Shown here: one piece after another, positions 1 through 11,510 of the stretch | Layout of the letters: every line of letters starts with the position of its first letter | Numbering within the stretch: the stretch's first letter is position 1 | From: Nematopogon swammerdamellus | Lineage: Eukaryota; Arthropoda; Insecta; Lepidoptera; Adelidae | Direction: 5' to 3' | Length of the DNA stretch: 64,000 bases | Assembly (NCBI GenBank): GCA_946902875.1 | Contig: OX336351.1 | Coordinates: 5,802,642-5,866,641, forward strand | Program-made: the position numbers and the translations under genes | Notes under the pieces: model-generated | Databases searched by the model: none | Seen by the model: only the letters and a program-made list of their open reading frames with translations | Told to the model about the DNA's origin: nothing

Positions 1-268
1 ATGTCTTCAGTGCTTCCCTTCATTTCATGTCGGCTACACTGAACTGGACGGAAAACACGAACTATTTACATAGTTTCGACCGACGACGTTTCATTCAGTG
101 CGGTTGTACCAACCCGGGTGGGATAAACACTACCACCTAGTAAGGTAAGAAAGGAAGGGACGTACAGTTTTACGTGGAATTCAAACCACGGTCAGCTTCA
201 AACGGTCGAGCGGTCAACCATCCAAGTACTGACCGACCGCACCACTGATCTACCGAGGAGGCTGACAA
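1..268 (-). mobile_element. SINE with 5S rRNA-like head, cut by the window edge
   Basis: Reverse-complement copy of the family seen complete at 36758-37136. The body motifs (GTTCAGTGTAGCC, GGTTGGTACCACC, GGTAGGG) and the head, with its 5S-like GGTCAGTACTTGGATGG motif in degraded form, are present. The 3' tail would lie left of position 1. Confidence 0.8.
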
Positions 269-340
269 ATGCATAGCGTCCGGCATTGAGTCTGAAAAAT
301 TATGGCAAGCCTATCTATAGCAGGCCAAACGTAGATGTGT

Positions 341-672
341 GTACCGTGTGGGGCCGGTACTTTAAAAGAATAGCCCCACTGCATCTCTCCCCGTGCATGT
401 CGTAAAAGGCGACTAAGGGATGTGACTCCCTTCTTATATAACTAGGTGGTAGGGTTTAACCCGCCCGGGTTGGTACCACCGCACTGAATGAAAGGTCGGT
501 CGAAACGGCTATGTAAATAGTTTGTGTTTTCCGTCCAGTTCAGTGTAGCCGGCACGACCGAAGGGAAGCACTGACGTGGCACCAAGTTCAACCCGGTGTT
601 ATGGGCTGACATCACGGATGTTGTCGGTGATGTAGCCAACCGGGTCAGTTTCAATAAAAAAAAAAAAAGATG
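341..672 (+). mobile_element. Composite SINE: R1L head on the shared SINE body
   Basis: Begins GTACCGTGTGGGGCCGGTAC and runs through CGTAAAAGGCGACTAAGGGA, the end of the R1L repeat (complete-looking copy at 18096-18395). It passes directly into the body shared with the 5S-type SINE and ends in a poly(A) run at about 657-669. A close sister copy at 37514-37850 shares the variant ACTGACGTGGCACCAAG. Confidence 0.75.
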
Positions 673-929
673 TATGTAAGTCAGTTATATTATAAAATGC
701 GGGCGGTGTGGCCCGATCGTTGTTCTGTGGTCATATGTATATTGTGTTAGATGAATCTACTGTATCAGTAACGAACTTCAAGGCTTTCAGAATTTCATAT
801 TCAAATATTTGTCATCCTCACTTCGCTTGTAGCAATCTCCTATGCAAACCGAGGTGTTCTGAGCTGTAGCTCGGGAGGTATGCGCAGCTGTTTGCGCAAG
901 CGCGCATGTGTATCAGTCACGATATGCTT

Positions 930-1095
930 CCTCCGTATCTTGCAGTCTGATACAGGACACAATGTCTAGAGTGGCTCTCCTCTATACCTCGATTCGTCAA
1001 TGAACCACTGAAGCACAGACGTATCGTTGGATCCTGTTTAACCAGTACTACTATGGCAGCTGCTCTGAGGAACTCGCTTCCCTTCATCCCTCCTT
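930..1095 (+). mobile_element. CR1-like LINE fragment
   Basis: The reverse complement of this stretch matches 18831-18920 (GAGCAGC.GCCATAGTAGTA, ACGTCTGTGCTT), which belongs to a LINE whose coding strand is minus. The LINE reading direction here is therefore plus. No intact reading frame remains. Confidence 0.5.
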
Positions 1096-1121
1096 CTCCA
1101 TTCACATCATTCCATTCATTT

Positions 1122-1524
1122 AAGCGGTGGCCGAGTGGTTAAGGCATCGGCTTCTCATGCGAGAGGTCCGATGATCGAATCCGGTCGTCGTGCACCAATG
1201 AGTTTTTTCTGACGAAAAAATTTACATGCATACCTAAACCTGCTGCTTCACCGTTCGGAACCGGTGTAAAACTGTAGGTCCCTTCCCTTGCCCCTTACTA
1301 GGTGGTAGGCTCAAATTGTAGCCGACTGGGTTGATACCACCGTACTGGATGTAAGATGGCCGCATAGCAGCCGCGGCTGTGTTCTCCTCTAGTCCAGTAT
1401 AGCCAGCAATCCAGGGAAGTCTCCGGTATGGCACCTACCTTCTCGGAGGTGATATTAGCTGGTCGGAGCATGTGCTTTGGCCCCTCCGACTCAGCCAACC
1501 ATACCGGATTACATAAAAAAAAGC
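1122..1524 (+). mobile_element. tRNA-headed SINE, nearly full length
   Basis: The head GGTGGCCGAGTGGTTAAGGC has an RNA polymerase III A-box and GATCGAATCC lies at the B-box position. Then come the linker TTTTTTCTGACGAAAAAA, the shared body (AAAACTGTAGGTCCCTTCCC ... GGTGGTAGG ... GGTACCACCGTACTGGATG) and the 3' part ending GGATTACATAAAAAA. The B-box is mutated relative to the copy at 61564, so it is an old copy. Confidence 0.9.
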
Positions 1525-1628
1525 CTAAACGGACATATTCTCTAAATGGTTATTATGTCGCACTGCAAGGGTGTGGAATGGGCTTCCGGCGAATACCTTT
1601 CCATACCTTTACTAATTAATAGACATCA

Positions 1629-2113
1629 ATCCAAAGGGTATGGTTATCCTCCGGTATAATACCTTTTCGAAGGTGATATTGGCTGGTCGGAGCATGTCAG
1701 CCTCTGTAGCTCCGTGGTGCGGTCGGTCAACTATTGTTAAGCAACTCTGAGCGCGGTCAGTACTTGGATGGGTGACCGCTCGAGCGTTGGAGGCTGACCG
1801 TGATTCGGATTCCACGTAAAACTGTAGGTCCCCTCCATTCTTACCTTACTAGGTGGTAGGGTTAATCCCGCCCGGGTTGGTACCACCGCACTGAATGAAA
1901 CGTCGTCGGTCGAAACGGCTATGTAAAGAGTTCGTATTTTTCGTCTAGTTCAGTGTAGCCGAAATGAAATGAAGGGAATCATTGACATGGGCACCTAGTT
2001 CACCCTTTGTTATGGGCTGACATCACGGATGTTTTAGGTGATGTAGCCAACCGTATCAATATCCAGGTCTGGCCTCTCTGTCTCAGCCACCCGTACGGGA
2101 TTACATAAAAACA
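1629..2113 (+). mobile_element. 3' part of a tRNA-headed SINE, split by a second SINE
   Basis: Positions 1629-1696 (…GGTGATATTGGCTGGTCGG) and 2063-2113 (…CTCAGCCACCC…GGATTACATAAAA) are the two halves of the tRNA-SINE 3' region. They are separated by the 5S-type SINE at 1697-2062. Confidence 0.75.
1697..2062 (+). mobile_element. 5S-headed SINE nested in a tRNA-headed SINE
   Basis: Starts TCAGCCTCTGTAGCTCCG, continues with the 5S-like GCGGTCAGTACTTGGATGGG and the shared body, and ends near GATGTAGCCAACCG. It lacks a clear poly(A) tail. It interrupts the tRNA-SINE 3' region described in the enclosing entry. Confidence 0.8.
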
Positions 2114-3650
2114 AAAATGAAGCCCTCTTCTATTCTTTAAAATCATTTGATCCCAACTAGCAAGAGAATATAGGCTTGTCTAGCCCAGCCTTCCGGCGCC
2201 CGGGGGGCGAGTTCGGCGCCCCACTTGGCCGCAAAGCCTGTTCCTGTCGCCTAGATGTATGCCTCGCTCCTAATTGCTGGGACCGAACGCCCGCGCCCCG
2301 ACGGCGGCGGCGGCACAATTTGGGATTTTTTGCACTTTTCAATCAGTCGTTTTGGAGGCGGGTTGCTACTGCTGCCTAGCATGCCAGCAATATTAAATAG
2401 GCGCAGTGGGTCAAGACAGAACTAGTGCAGTCTTAGTTTATTTGTGCGGTAAGCATGGCATAATTTTACGTAAATGAAAATGTGATATGCACTGATATGT
2501 AATAGTGGTTTGAGCACTGAATGGTCTGTACAGGTCTTTTGGGTTCGGATGGAAGTATGGTATGTCAAGGTTTATTGCCATTGCTTTTCATCGTTATATT
2601 TGTTGTTGTTCTCGTTTTGTTATTGTTTATAGTTTTTTTGGTAGTTGTTTTGTTGATTTTGGTGTGGTTTATGTGGTTGTTGTTTATTATTTTTTGTTTC
2701 GGTGGTAGTTGTTGTTGTTTTTTTGTTGTTCTGGATGTTGTTGTGGGATTGTTGTTGTTGTATGCAAGAGATACTTCGGAGGAATAAATGTATTTTTATT
2801 AGGGCAACCGCATAGGTTAACATAGAACTCTTTTGAATGTCGACAAGAAGGAACGGGAAGAGAGGAGAATTTATAGAAACTGGCGTTGTTTATAGAAACA
2901 AGTCGATCTGTATGCGCGATAGAAATAGGCTTTACAGGAACAATGTGGGAGCAGTTGTCGACAATAATGGAGAGAGGCGAACGCAAGGCTACAATACGAA
3001 CGACGGAAAAGCGATTTGTGCCCGTAGGAATGTTCAATTTATAAATATGGCTTCTTCTCCTATTTCTATCACTTTTGACTCTACTGTGCAATACATAGAG
3101 CAATTTGTATCAAATCAATAATGATACAAATGTTAGTACACATAACTCATAATACAATGTAGTACCTAGATACAATTTTCAAAAATACTAATATGGTAGT
3201 TGAAGGACGTTCAGTAATATCGTAAAAAATAGAAACACAATTGCGGCAAAAAAAGTAGAAATTTGAAATTTGCCATGATAGACGCGCACATATTATGGCT
3301 CATCAGTAACTAGATAAAAAAAAATTAATATATAAATTTATTTTAGATTTATAATATGGAGCGTCAAATAAAAAAAAAGTTTAAATTAACATATCGTGTG
3401 GGGTAGATATCTTTTGAAAGCACTAAATGTAAGGATTCTAAAAATATTTATACAATTTTAAGTTTTATAATTATTAAATTACCGACCCCCTCCCCTGTTC
3501 TCCTAGGTTTCTAAAGTTAAAATTTTGAATTTAATAGCGTTAGGAGATATTATGGCATAGATTACAGTAAAATGCGGGTTTTTTCGGCAATGTAGGTTGT
3601 GGCAAAAAAATTAATTTCATCTGTAAAGTTCCATTAGTCTGAGTAAAATG
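2114..3650. other. No gene seen; GC-rich patch and low-complexity tract
   Basis: Positions 2170-2330 are unusually GC-rich (CGGCGCCCGGGGGGCGAG). Positions 2575-2770 are a degenerate GTT/TTG-rich tract. From 3120 on the sequence is AT-rich with no recognisable motif. Open frames at 2837-3121 (+) and 2687-3103 (-) overlap each other and neither resembles a known protein. Confidence 0.5.
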
Positions 3651-3654
3651 ACTG

Positions 3655-3740
3655 TGACATTCCGACGGACGGACGGACGGACAAACGGACAAGACGAAAT
3701 TATAAGGGTTCTGTTTTTCCGTTTGGCTACGGAATTCTAA
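3655..3740 (+). repeat. Fragment of the ACGGAACCCT dispersed repeat
   Basis: GACGGACGGACGGACGGAC followed by ATAAGGGTTCTGTTTTTCCG and a degraded ACGGAATTC end. The same arrangement recurs at 11430-11510. It is a common lepidopteran dispersed-repeat end; the class is not determined. Confidence 0.5.
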
Positions 3741-3893
3741 AAATGTATCCTACAATATTGTACTAATTGTACTATCGTTCGTCGTAGCTCCCCGCTAATC
3801 TCGTCGCTTACGTTGTGTAGCGATTACGGTCAAAGCGTATGATGGATGCGTTGCGGCGGCGGTGCTACTGCCAGGTACGGATCTAAATTTCAG

Positions 3894-4226
3894 AGCGGCG
3901 GGTGGCCGAGTGGTTTGGGCATCGGTTTCTCATGCGAGAGGTCCGAGGTTCGATTCAGGTCAGCGTGTACCAATGAGTTTTTTCTGACGAAAAAGTTTAA
4001 CTACCTACATACCTACACCTGCTGCTTCAACGTACGAAACCGGTGTAAAACCTGTGTGCCCCTTCCCTTGCCCTTACTAAGTGGAAGGCTCAAATTGTAG
4101 TATAGCCAGCAATCCAAGAAAGTCTCCGGTGTCGCACGTACCTTCTCGGAGATGATATTAGCTGGTCGGAGCATGTGCTTTGGCCGCTCCGACTCAGCCA
4201 CCCATACCTTATTACATAAAAAAAAT
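3894..4226 (+). mobile_element. tRNA-headed SINE with internal deletion
   Basis: Good A-box (GGTGGCCGAGTGGTTTGGGC) and B-box (GGTTCGATTC), normal linker and normal 3' end with an A-rich tail at about 4217-4226. About 70-80 bp of the central body (the GGTACCACCGTACTGG part) is missing compared with 1122-1524. Confidence 0.88.
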
Positions 4227-5030
4227 TGTAACCAAAGGCTTCTTTATCACATATTACGTGAGTTTCCACCTGAAAAATTGCAATGATCACGTGCCACCCA
4301 ATTGAAAAATTCCATCACGTAATGGTTTTGTTTTTATTATTTGTTGTTTTACTACAGAGTTTGCACTAATATTCACATCAAGTTTTGCGCTTGTATGTAT
4401 TACCGCTTTTACGATAAAGCGAAAACAAACGTGTTTTAAAAAAACTTGTTTCTTGTATGGGGACTCCCGTAAATATTTTTTTGTGTGTTTTTTTTTTATT
4501 ATATTATGTTAGAATATCCAGCCAAAACAACATTACATATTGTGTAAAAATTTCAAAAGGCTACCTATTACGGTTCAAAAGATACAGCCCTCGGACTTAC
4601 GGACATACAGACGGACAGCGTAGACTTAGTAATAGGCTTCCATATAGATGCGGAAACCTAAAAAAATATTTATCGGATACGCGTACGTGAATCCTCAGAC
4701 CCTATACCAGTGGTGTCCAAGCCCAGCGGGCACATTCAAGTAGGGACAGTACCTACTTATGTATGACGTTTACCTATATATTTTAATGGGATACCTGAAT
4801 ATTTTCATTTTCGGACATAAAACAAAATCTGCTGTATAATCTATATGCCAGCGTGAGAGCATTAGGCAATTTTTAACATGTTCTGAAGACATTTTAGAAA
4901 ATATTTTTTTGCGGTATTATTTCAATGTTTATGCTTATTGGAACTTTCCCTAGTCTGTGATTGGAACGTCTGTGTGCGGGCGCCTAAAAATAAGGCCGCG
5001 TGCTACCGGGGGCCCGCGTACTACCGGTTG
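4227..5030. other. No gene; dispersed-repeat debris
   Basis: Positions 4435-4640 resemble the repeat entering the window end at 63834 (CTTGTTTCTTGTATGGGGAC; CGGACATACAGACGGACAG). The rest is AT-rich sequence with no recognised feature. Confidence 0.4.
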
Positions 5031-5031
5031 G

Positions 5032-5393
5032 TAGGGTTGCCAGATGTCCGGTTTTGGACCGGAGAGTCCGGTTTTTGAGGCTTGTGTCCGGTCTCCAAAA
5101 TAATGAAAAACCGGACACAAAAACGTCCGGTTTTTTCTTCATATAAGTTAAGCAAATATTTACTTTTTCAGAACATATTAATACTAATCTCACTGTGTTC
5201 CTCGATTTTGCAGTCAGTTCGATCAATTCAACCCTTTAATCTATCTCCCATTAATTTTAAAAAGTAAGGTCATGAAACATTTTGTATATAAAATCAACTT
5301 TAATTTTTTCTTAAACATGTGTACCTGAAAATTCAAAGGTCCTTTGATGAAAAATGTCCGTTTTTTTTTTTCAACTGATCCAACTGGAAACCC
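5032..5393. mobile_element. Possible hAT-like MITE
   Basis: The left end reads TAGGGTTGCCAG and the right end CTGGAAACCCTG, so the ends are inverted as in hAT elements. Internal GTCCGGTTTT motifs are repeated in both orientations. I could not find a convincing 8-bp target duplication. Confidence 0.4.
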
Positions 5394-6149
5394 TGCGTTG
5401 GACAGCGCTGCCCTGTACATGGATATACTATCAGGTAAAAAATCTCTCTTAGGTCTTGCGGCTATAAAATCCAGACGTCTATCTCTGCACTCTTGCGAGT
5501 GCAGTGATCATGTATGCCAGATCGAGGCTCCATAGCTGTACCGTTCTTTCGAAATAATCCCATGGGAAATACAGACTGAAGCCTTTCCCCAGCCGATCCG
5601 AGCTACCACCCGGCCACCCGAAGTAACCCCCGACCGAAGTCGAGAGCCGGGGGTGAAGCCATCACTGCCACTGGAGTCCAACGACAGCCTATGCCAAGGG
5701 CCTCAGCGTTTTGTACTAGCCGACAGCTTTTGTTTTCACCAGCTATGTATATGCGTGGAAGTGCATGTGACCACCACCTGATGTGTACCGGGGTCCACCG
5801 GTTTTGAAGAGCTGCCCTGTACAATTGAACAGCTAGATCCGGCTCTGGGTACAGTTTCGCAGCGCGTCTACAGTTTATAATTGCTACGTTCGCCGACAGA
5901 TAGCGCCGGCCGGGAGAGATGGTTATTACATCTCGCCATCTCCTCCACCTCCTAACTGCGTACAATACAATGCTATGTATCAATTTTCCGCAGCGCTTTC
6001 AGTTCTATTTCACTGCTCAACCGGAAGACGCGGAAACTTTTTTAAACAAAGCATCACATTTTGGATTTCGTGGTGTTCTGACTCATTCTCACGACCCACT
6101 GTCAAAAAAAATAATTTTGTGCGGTTTCCGGCGATATCTCTCGAGAGTT
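5394..6149. other. No supported gene
   Basis: Mixed-composition sequence. The minus-strand open frame 5603-5983 is arginine/alanine-rich without a recognisable domain. I treat it as chance or as decayed retroelement sequence leading into the RTE fragment that follows. Confidence 0.4.
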
Positions 6150-6790
6150 ATTTCTAGCATCGGGTGGCAAAGCTCAAGTGGCAGTGGGCTGGGCTCTATA
6201 CGACGAGGCGACGACAGTTTAAGTACCGTATCCTAAGCTGACGGCCGCGGACAGGAAAACGAGGCGTGGGAAGACCACCGGTCCAGGTGGAATGACTCCA
6301 TCCGGTATGGTGGATCAGAGGTAAACAGTGGATTAGCCCGGAGGATTTGGAGTTATTGGAGAGGCGTATGTCTAGCAGTGAACTCTCACGGTTGCTGTTG
6401 TCCAAAGGTTGAAAGTTGCCCAGCGGGCAATATGGAACGAGCCATGCTGGGAATATCGCTACGTCATATGGTGCGTAACGAGGCAATCCGCCGACGCACC
6501 AAAGTAGTCGATATTGGACACCGCGTGGCATAAGCTCAAGTGGCAGTGGGCTGGCCACGTCATCCGAAAAGACGACGCGACGACCGTTGGAGTAAACGGG
6601 CCCTACACTGACGGCCGTGGACAGGAAAACGTACTGTGGGAAGACTACCAACGTCAGGTGGGACGACGACATCAAGTACGTCGACAGAAAGCAGTTTTTC
6701 CGTACCGCTGAAGGCCTGGAAGACTGGAGGAAAATTGGAGACGAGTACGTCCAGCAGTGGAAGTATTCGCGCTGACTGACTGACATGTCT
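6150..6790 (+). pseudogene. RTE-type LINE: two decayed copies of the reverse-transcriptase 3' end
   Basis: Frames on the plus strand read KLKWQWAGHVIRKDD and, just upstream, an AMLGISLRHMVRNEAIRRRTK-like stretch. These are hallmarks of the C-terminal end of RTE reverse transcriptases. A first copy (about 6160-6400) ends with the characteristic GAGGCGTATGTCTAGCAGTG; a second (about 6410-6780) ends TACGTCCAGCAGTGG. Both have frame breaks. Only the last part of the ORF is present, as expected for 5'-truncated LINE insertions. Confidence 0.8.
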
Positions 6791-7244
6791 AACAGTGTAC
6801 ATTACAACACTTACTGACTATTCCAGCAATAAGTGAGATTTTTTTTTAAGGAACCAGACACCTTGCGCAGTCTCTTGCCGGTTCTTCTTCGTGGGTATAA
6901 ACGAACCGGATAGAACAAATTGTGACAAGTTCGAGTGCAGACTAACTCTCATATGAATGATCAATAAACAATACAATACAATACAATATAATGCAAAGCA
7001 ATACATACAATACAGTACGTAGTAGGTATGTACGTTTATTTATTTTTATAGTATATTGTATATATTTGGTAAAATATATGTAGTAAGGCAAGTATTTATT
7101 TAATTAGCATGTACTATTAATAATTATTATTATTACTTACATGTATTATTCTTATTAATATTTTAACTTCAATTCTCACGCTCAACTCTTTGCTACTATG
7201 TACTGCCTACTTACATTCCAATATATTAATCAAATCTCAAACAT

Positions 7245-7372
7245 ACAAAGGTTGACTGTAAGAAATCTCTGTAAGGGATAAGTCCGCTTTTGCACCTTAT
7301 GTAAATTTTCTAATGTACTATTACTGTTATTATTGGAGCAATAAAGCATTTTCTATCTATCTATCTATCTAC
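7245..7372 (+). mobile_element. LINE 3' UTR with TCTA tail
   Basis: AAAGGTTGACTGTAAGAAATC…GGGATAAGTCCGC…AGCAATAAAG…TTTTCTATCTATCTATC. The same 3' end occurs at 35250-35395, so this is a repeated retroelement tail. A different tail (GCCGGTTCTTCTTCGTGGG) lies at about 6840-6960 and also runs into an ACAAT repeat. Confidence 0.6.
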
Positions 7373-7495
7373 AATACAATACAATACAATACAATACAAT
7401 ACAATACAATACAATACAATACAATACAATACAATACAATACAATACAATACAATACAATACAATACAATACCAATACAATACAATACAATACAA
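7371..7495 (+). repeat. (ACAAT)n microsatellite
   Basis: About 25 near-perfect ACAAT pentamers with one C insertion near 7471. It directly follows a LINE tail. A shorter run lies at about 6968-7015. Confidence 0.98.
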
Positions 7496-7505
7496 AATAA
7501 TCTTT

Positions 7506-7762
7506 TGTCTACATCACCTACCACATCCGTGATATCAGCCCCTCACGCCTGGGTGAACTAGGGGCCATGTCAGTGCTTCTCTTTGGTCGTGCTGCTGTTC
7601 AGCAGCAGTAATCGACGGAAAACACGAACTATAGGAATCCGAACCACGGTCAGCTCCAAACGGTCGAACGGTCACTCATCCAAGTACTAACCGCGGCCAG
7701 GTGTGCTTATGCTCACGATCCCATGTCGATCCATTGCACCACCGAGCTACCGAGCTGGCAAA
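7506..7762 (-). mobile_element. 5S-headed SINE, internally deleted
   Basis: Minus-strand copy with the 3' body (CATCCGTGATATCAGCCC in plus reading) and the head (AACGGTCGAACGGTCACTC…ACTAACCGCG). The central GGTACCACC segment is missing. The copy is strongly diverged. Confidence 0.7.
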
Positions 7763-8149
7763 AGCTTAGAACAACTTCTTACTTATTATTTACTCGTAAT
7801 ATGTGTATAAAAGCTTTTGAAATAATAAAGTTTATTTTAGTATTTTCAGAAACCCATAGTTAAAACAAGTACGCGTTAGTACGTAATTTGTTCAAAACTT
7901 CTATCTAATGAACAATTCTAATAAAACCTCACTGTAATTCCTGAACCTGAAGTTGTGACCTATAATTACTGTGCAAAGATAATTTACTAGCGCAATACAC
8001 AACCGTATCTGTAAGGTAAAACGGTCGAAATTGCGTTGAACGAAGATATAAATTAACTTAGAAATTAAAATGGATTTTTGAAAACGTGTGGATTTTTTCA
8101 CATCCTACACTTTCACCAGCCAACTTTGCCAATTAAACTGTGTCTAGAC

Positions 8150-8439
8150 CACAGAGCATCAAATGCGCGCGCCCCTCCTAGAGGCGCCCTGAGCGCGATT
8201 TCCCTACAAGGCCGTTGAAGCCTGTGGGCGTGGCCTATGACTTACTTATGTGTGTTGTGCATGTGCATTTGTTTTGTGCGTGTGCCTAACTTGCTCCTCT
8301 TTGTGTGTAGTGTCGATACTAGCACACACACACACATACGAAGCGCTAGCAGCACTGCGTGTAGTTTTTGGGTTTCAAATATTATCGCTTAGGGCCCCTC
8401 TAGTAGGGGGCGCGCGCGGTAGGTATTTGATGCTCTGTG
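8150..8439. mobile_element. hAT-type MITE, 290 bp, with 8-bp target duplication
   Basis: Terminal inverted repeats CACAGAGCATCAAAT…ATTTGATGCTCTGTG are flanked on both sides by GTCTAGAC (8142-8149 and 8440-8447). The 8-bp duplication with T at position 2 and A at position 7 fits hAT transposition. The interior has no coding frame. A 68-bp relative with the same ends is at 15829-15896. Confidence 0.9.
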
Positions 8440-8569
8440 GTCTAGACTATCTAAAGACTTCAATGTATTTTAATTTAAGGTTTATATTCACTAGCACATC
8501 GCTTTTAACCGCTTGCGTTATATTCTAAAATATACATGCAACCTTTGAGACCACAGACATACCAGAAGC

Positions 8570-8972
8570 GGCGGGTGGCCGAGTGGTTTGAGCTTCGGCT
8601 TCTCATGCGGGAGGTCCGAGGTTCAAATCCGGTCGCCGTGTACCAATGAGTTTTTTCTGACGAAAAAATTTACGTGCATACCTACACCTGCTGCTTCACC
8701 GTTCGGAACCGGTGTAAAACTGTAGGTCCCTTCCCTTGCCCCTTACTAGGTGGTAGGCTCAAATTATAGCCGACTGGGTTGGTACCACCGTACTGTATGT
8801 AAGATGGCCGCATAGCAGCCTCGGTTATGTTCTCCTCTAGTCCAGTATAGCCAGCAATCCAGGGAAGTCTCTGGTATGGCACCTACCTTTTCGGAGGTGA
8901 TATTGGCTAGTCAGAGCATGTCCTTTGGCCCCTCTGACTCAGCCACACATACCGGATTACATAAAAAAAAAC
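8570..8972 (+). mobile_element. tRNA-headed SINE, full length
   Basis: Complete head (GCGGCGGGTGGCCGAGTGG, B-box GGTTCAAATCC), linker, shared body, 3' region and A-rich tail. About the same length as the copy at 61564-61970. Confidence 0.92.
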
Positions 8973-9003
8973 CAGATAATGCATGCATACATACATACCA
9001 CAT

Positions 9004-9135
9004 GCTGTATCCTGACAATCGGGGTAAGCAGAGTAATCGGCAAGTACTCTTGTAAATTTATAACAGCACAACACCGACCACCACGTTACGCAAAGTATTC
9101 AGAGAAGATAGCTATCAAGTCACAAGTAAGGCACC
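9004..9135 (-). mobile_element. R1L dispersed repeat, partial
   Basis: GACAATCGGGGTAAGCAGAG followed by a degraded stem-loop region (…ACAGCACAACACCGACCACC) and AAGTATTC. It matches the start of 18096-18395 and breaks off after GCAAGTAAGGCAC-like sequence. Confidence 0.7.
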
Positions 9136-9145
9136 AGTGAAATAA

Positions 9146-9507
9146 TCATCAATACTAATAATAAATCTGTAAGGGATGGTCATGGAGTAAGTTTCTTTGT
9201 TTTATTAGATACTGCGTTTGTAGACTCTATGCATGTACTCGTATGGTACTAAAATTAAATTGACGATTTTTAGAAATCTTTTCTGTATGTACGAGTATGT
9301 ATGTATGTTCGTCCATAACTCTTAAACCGATCGTCCGAATTCAATGAAACTTAGTACAAGCACATTTTACTATACGGGACACAAGATAGGTTATATACGA
9401 GTATAGGTAATTCAGTTCCAGTTACGTTAAAATGTGGCTCTCATACAAACCGAATTGTTCCGCGCGTGTAGGAATTTCACGCGAGCGAAGCCGCGGGCAA
9501 AAGCTAG
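9146..9507 (+). mobile_element. Non-autonomous Helitron
   Basis: Starts TC after an A (9145) with CAATACTAATAATAAATCTG. It ends in the hairpin-prone GCGAAGCCGCGGGC and AAAAGCTAG before a T (9508). 5' TC, 3' CTAG and insertion between A and T are the Helitron signature. No Rep/helicase coding sequence. Confidence 0.8.
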
Positions 9508-10792
9508 TACCTAGATAAAATATAACCTAAAAACTCAGAGCTGCCCAGGTATTTACTTAGCGGTTCCCCGGCTCATATAAGTAAATTAACGGAAATTGTT
9601 TTTCACAGTTTTTAAGAGCCGGGAGTTTTGAAATTTGTAATTTACCTGTTATTAATAAGAACAATTCACTTAGATAGCACTAGAAAAAAAAACCGCTTCC
9701 AAATCGGTCACTCCGTGAGGCGTTATTTTTTTATAACTTCATAATAACTTTATTACTTAACATAGCTAAAAACCATCCCGATTAAATCAGCTTTCTAATA
9801 AAGAAAACCGCATCCAAATCTGTCTGTCCGTTTGGGAGCTACGATGCCAGAGCAGACATACCCATACACACACACACACGCACACACACGTTAAACTTAT
9901 AATATATAACACCCCTCATTCATTTGCCGTGTCGCTGCATGCGAAACGTTTCATTCAGTGCGGTGGTATCAACCCGGGCGGGATAAACCCTACCACCTAG
10001 TAAGGTATAATATTCTACGCATATAAATTTGATAAAATGCTATAGCGCAATAAAATAAAGCGCTACATAACGGTTAAGTACTGAACTTTGTAAAATTCCA
10101 CCCCCGCTTATCTCGATCAGGCAGCAGATTGCTTCAAGTACGCAGCGAACAGCTGCTACGGAGCTAATGTCAGTGGCGTAGCTATTATGGCAAAATACCA
10201 TAGGGCAAAGTGGGGCAGTGCCCCGGAGTCCCGGAGCTCAACTTATCTAATAGTATTTTTTTAGTCGGCCGAATTTAATGTTTTTTTTTTGTTTACAATA
10301 TAACATTTTAATATTTTATTTCCTTTATACTTATGATAAAATTTTGATATATTTTATACTCGTATATCGTATTCGTATTGCATAATAATCGTTTTCTTTT
10401 ATTCTTATTATTATCATTTCTTTTTCCCCTATAATATTTATCTATCTGTGACGTAACACAATAAATTAAAATCAGGCTGGACTTAAAATCAGCGACGAAA
10501 GTCACAAGCTGCGTTCAGAAATTTGTTCGGCAAAGATACATATTTTTTTATTTATTTTTTATTTATTTATTATTAGTTATTATCTTTAATCTAAATTTTA
10601 TTCTCTTCTGTGTTCATTTTTAAATTATTTTTACACGTGTCTTTGATTGCCTAATTTTGTTTTTTTTTTATTACTTAGTTGAGTTTTAATGTATAAGAAG
10701 TGTTAATTTTAAGATGTATGTTTATCTATTTTTTAAGTTATGTATCTGAGCCAACAATAAATATATTTTATTTCATTTCAACGCTAAAGCTC
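9508..10792. other. No gene; AT-rich with one SINE scrap
   Basis: A 5S-SINE body fragment (minus) sits at 9940-10008 (CATTCAGTGCGGTGGTATCA). CA-rich low complexity lies at 9868-9890. The remainder, including 10250-10790, is AT-rich and featureless. Confidence 0.5.
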
Positions 10793-10850
10793 GCGAGGAG
10801 GAAAATTAGAGAGGCGTATGTCCAGCAGTGGACGCATACACGCCGATGAT
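10793..10850 (+). mobile_element. RTE LINE terminal scrap
   Basis: GAGAGGCGTATGTCCAGCAG is the conserved last part of the RTE ORF seen at 6350-6390. Confidence 0.6.
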
Positions 10851-11039
10851 GTCAAAAGTTGATAATAATACAAGCGTTCATCTTTGTTATGTGCGATAGG
10901 ATTTATTGATGGGATTATTGGGGGCCCAGGTAAATTTGTTCCCCAGGGTCCCCGGCCATCTACCTACGCCACTGGCTATGAAAATATTCTACGTTCAGTG
11001 GAGTATCTTTTAATTTTGTGCAAACTACTTGTGTATAAA

Positions 11040-11510
11040 ACTATCGCTACGAGGGTTCCGTACCATTCCGTATTACGTGAGACTTAGGATTTTTGTTTAG
11101 TTTCCTGTAAAGTTTAAACTATTCCCATATATACCGATATTCCCTAATATTTTTTTTTCAAATTTTAGACTTCGCATTTTTTGCAGTTGACGGGTGGGAG
11201 AGGGGGAGTTCGATTTTCGTATATTTCCTTAAATATCATTAAATGTGCCCTTTCCATTGATACGTCACATGATTTACTTGAAAAAAATTTTACTTTCCAA
11301 TTTGTCCCCCAAAATTTACGCCCAAAATGAAAATTCGTTTAGTTACGCTATACGTCCGTGATTGGGTCATCAATCTCTATATAAGTACCAAATTGCATTT
11401 TTCAGTAGATTCGGAGAAAATAACCGACGGAAAGACGGACAGACGGACACGAGAGTGATCTTATAAGGATTCCGTTTTTTACTCATTTGAAACACGGAAT
11501 CCTAAAAAAG
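11040..11510 (+). mobile_element. Dispersed repeat with GGTTCCGT/ACGGAATCCT ends
   Basis: Begins GAGGGTTCCGTACC and ends ACACGGAATCCTAAAAAAG, with the internal GACGGACAGACGGACAC and AAGGATTCCGTTTTT signature also seen at 3655-3740. It is probably a non-autonomous element. Its class is not known to me. Confidence 0.55.

Noticed and set aside
2521..2787. An 88-residue hydrophobic protein that looks like a membrane protein
   Set aside because: It is a translation of a degenerate GTT/TTG low-complexity tract, with the complementary frame equally open.
2837..3121. A 94-residue plus-strand ORF
   Set aside because: The opposite strand is open over the same interval, no domain is recognisable and there is no splice or promoter context.
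5603..5983. A 126-residue minus-strand ORF
   Set aside because: Arg/Ala-rich, GC-driven, with no family resemblance, and next to decayed LINE sequence.
7313..7561. An 82-residue ORF with repeated YNTIQ
   Set aside because: Translation of the ACAAT microsatellite.
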